Notes under the pieces: generated by a model
The model's database searches: none
What the model saw: the letters and a program-made list of their open reading frames with translations, nothing else
Told to the model about the DNA's origin: nothing
NCBI GenBank assembly: GCA_900554595.1
Contig: USHZ01000066.1
Location: 1-9,911, forward strand
DNA length: 9,911 nucleotides
Direction: 5' to 3'
From: an uncultured Collinsella sp.
Lineage (GTDB): Bacteria > Actinomycetota > Coriobacteriia > Coriobacteriales > Coriobacteriaceae
Translations under genes and position numbers: made by a program
Shown here: one piece after another, positions 6,782 to 9,911 of the stretch
How the letters are laid out: the number at the start of each line of letters is the position of its first letter
Numbering within the stretch: the first letter of the stretch is position 1

Positions 6782-7453
6782 GTGAGCCGTTCTGCCCGTA
6801 TTGGATTGATTGTCTTGGCGCTTGCGATCGCTGTGGTTGGCGCGGGCGCTGTCGGTATGGCATTTCTACCTGCTGCGGTGACGGAGCCGGTGGTCAAGCC
6901 TGTGACTCAATCTGTCGAACTTCTGACCGGCGCCGCCAAGCCTGAGGCCATTACCGTTGATTTTGATGAGCAACCGGCTGCGCTGGGCGTTAGTAATTAT
7001 CCACATATTCAGCTTGGGGCTATGCGCTATACCACGGATTCTAGTCTGATCGACAGGGCGTCCGAGCTGCTCAAGGGCAAAACCTTTAAGCGCTGGTATG
7101 GATATGCGTCCTATCGGGCAAAAGCGAACGACATGGTTGGCGGATGCCACTCTTCCATCGAGCTGGACACTGCAAACGGCGCAAAGTTATGTGATGTCTC
7201 GTACGATCCGGGCTACGAGGGCAATGAGGGTCCGGGCATCTACATCATGGACGGCGATGTCGCCTATGTCATGGAGGGCGACCAGACCGAGCTCAACGAT
7301 TTTATGGGTCAGTGTATCCAAGATGCCTATAAACAGACCTGCTTGCCTGACCCGCAGACTGCACGCGATAGTGGGTCTTCCCGTACATGGCTGTTCGAGG
7401 ATGAGATGCCCTGGACCGTCGAATCGGGAAGTACGGGTTCGGCGAAGGAGTAG
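6782..7453 (+). CDS. Membrane-anchored exported protein, four cysteines, unknown function
   Basis: I do not recognise this 223-residue protein. The N-terminus MSRSARIG is basic and is followed by one hydrophobic segment at about residues 7-29, so it should be exported and anchored or processed. A Pro/Val-rich linker follows. The exported domain has four cysteines (122, 137, 178, 187) and acidic stretches such as GDVAYVMEGDQTEL, and ends in a Ser/Gly-rich tail. The GTG at 6782 is chosen because GTGGGG lies about 9 bases upstream and the protein then begins directly with the basic-hydrophobic signal. The frame is also open from a GTG at 6749, very near the predicted transcript start, so a leaderless longer form is possible. 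It is less GC-rich than the core genes. It is divergent from the gene at 5879 and of the same size and plan, with REP-like palindromes on both sides; a distant family link is possible but not shown. Confidence 0.75.
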   Translation: MSRSARIGLIVLALAIAVVGAGAVGMAFLPAAVTEPVVKPVTQSVELLTGAAKPEAITVDFDEQPAALGVSNYPHIQLGAMRYTTDSSLIDRASELLKGKTFKRWYGYASYRAKANDMVGGCHSSIELDTANGAKLCDVSYDPGYEGNEGPGIYIMDGDVAYVMEGDQTELNDFMGQCIQDAYKQTCLPDPQTARDSGSSRTWLFEDEMPWTVESGSTGSAKE

Positions 7454-7505
7454 AGACCGCGACCACCACAAAGGTGCCTGTCCTCTTTGTGGTGGTTTTC
7501 GGTCT
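7454..7505 (+). repeat. REP-like palindrome copy 3, likely also a terminator
   Basis: ACCACCACAAAG (7462-7473) pairs with CTTTGTGGTGGT (7485-7496) in a 35-base palindrome of the same family as copies 1 and 2. Outer bases AGACCG (7454-7459) and CGGTCT (7500-7505) extend the stem across a small internal loop. GGTTTTCG follows the inner stem. It starts directly after the stop codon of the plus-strand gene, so it can terminate that transcript. Confidence 0.85.
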
Positions 7506-7722
7506 GTCTCGATTTGTAACATCTTGGCCGCTAAAAGTGGGCCTGGTGTTACAGATTTAGATTTTCGATTCGGGTGTCTTCTGTTTGTCTCAATCTGTAA
7601 CAGGTAGAGCTCTATTTGCCGAGTAGATGTTACAGATTGAGACAAACGGGTGCCGCTGGTCATTTCGTCTCGATCTGTAACATCTAGAGCCATAAACAGC
7701 CGCTAGATGTTATAGATTGAGA
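7506..7722. repeat. Three tandem inverted-repeat units (six alternating half-sites)
   Basis: Six copies of GTCTCRATCTGTAACATCT alternate in orientation and form three hairpins: A 7506-7563 (degenerate), B 7583-7647 (perfect 20-bp arms 7583-7602 and 7628-7647) and C 7668-7722 (20-bp arms, two G-T pairs). The GTAACA cores begin at 7516, 7597 and 7677 and the opposing TGTTAC/TGTTAT cores at 7547, 7628 and 7708. The period is 80-81 bp and the 25-base interval between the facing cores is identical in all three, though the interval sequences differ. No reading frame is supported here. The array lies between the accessory block and the clpB leader. Confidence 0.9.
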
Positions 7723-7786
7723 TAGTAAGGGGACGAGGCCGTAGCGGGTGAGCGCGCCTGCTCCCTATCTTTTAATCACTCAGAAA

Positions 7787-7822
7787 ATCTTATATATAGA
7801 GACTTAGATTTATGTATAAGAT
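7787..7822. promoter_or_regulatory. AT-rich inverted repeat upstream of clpB
   Basis: ATCTTATATATA (7787-7798) and TATGTATAAGAT (7811-7822) are complementary over 12 bp with one mismatch around a 12-base spacer, in a sharply AT-rich stretch of otherwise GC-rich DNA. TATAAG (7815-7820) and TATATA (7791-7796) are possible -10 boxes, but no good -35 box goes with either. Its place 79 bases before the clpB ATG fits a promoter or operator. It matches neither the HAIR nor the CIRCE consensus. Confidence 0.45.
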
Positions 7823-7861
7823 CGTACAAAGCTGGCAACAATACTTCTCGAACAACGTGAA

Positions 7862-7879
7862 GCCGCCCCGTAGGGCGGC
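7862..7879 (+). promoter_or_regulatory. Leader hairpin before clpB
   Basis: GCCGCCC (7862-7868) and GGGCGGC (7873-7879) form a perfect 7-bp GC stem with a CGTA loop, ending 9 bases before the ribosome binding site AGAGGTG (7889-7895). No T run follows. It may affect translation or stability of the clpB mRNA. Confidence 0.5.
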
Positions 7880-7900
7880 CACCCCAAGAGAGGTGATTCC

Positions 7901-9911
<2,011 letters not shown>

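Noticed and set aside
6589..6945. 118-codon plus-strand frame running through palindrome copy 2
   Set aside because: It overlaps the better-supported gene starting at 6782 in another frame and reads through a REP-like element and a candidate promoter.
7187..7693. 168-codon minus-strand frame across the end of the unknown gene and the repeat array
   Set aside because: It reads through palindromic repeats and antisense to the supported gene, and its product has no coherent character.
7506..7722. CRISPR array
   Set aside because: The repeats alternate in orientation and pair with each other across a fixed interval, unlike directly repeated CRISPR units, and no cas gene is nearby.
7772..7800. 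CIRCE (HrcA) or HAIR (HspR) operator before clpB
   Set aside because: TTAATCACTC resembles the left half of CIRCE and ACTCAG part of HAIR, but neither has a matching second half at the required spacing.

Overview
The window looks like a chromosomal piece of a high-G+C gut actinobacterium of the class Coriobacteriia, most plausibly Collinsella or a close relative. The grounds are the actinobacterial gene order dnaK-grpE-dnaJ-hspR, strong Shine-Dalgarno sequences, GC-rich codon use in the core genes, and RAYT/REP-like palindromes between genes. The genus is an inference from general resemblance; the class is firmer.

Layout. 1-2924 (+) carries the 3' end of dnaK, then grpE, dnaJ and hspR, the heat-shock chaperone operon ending with its own MerR-type repressor. 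A GC-rich hairpin separates grpE from dnaJ. A strong intrinsic terminator closes the operon at about 3000-3035. 3036-3312 is a non-coding leader with a degenerate repeat, a palindromic candidate operator and a hairpin just before the ribosome binding site of the next gene. 3313-5613 (+) is a single large aconitase-superfamily hydratase, followed by a long inverted repeat and an intrinsic terminator. 5791-7505 is an accessory-looking block. Two divergently transcribed genes for small membrane-anchored, four-cysteine exported proteins of unknown function are punctuated by three 35-bp palindromes, one in the shared upstream region and one beyond each 3' end. 7506-7722 is a regular array of six alternating half-sites forming three hairpins with an 80-81 bp period. 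An AT-rich inverted repeat and a leader hairpin follow, then clpB (7901 to the window end, +), cut at about residue 670.

How it fits together. DnaK, its nucleotide exchange factor GrpE, a J-protein and the ClpB disaggregase form one protein-rescue machine, and HspR is the expected repressor of the dnaK operon and often of clpB in actinobacteria. No classical HspR operator is visible upstream of clpB here. The aconitase-like enzyme has the three iron-sulfur cysteines but differs from true aconitases at substrate-binding positions. The most unusual structure is the fixed-geometry array upstream of clpB, followed by the punctuating palindromes around the two unknown exported proteins.
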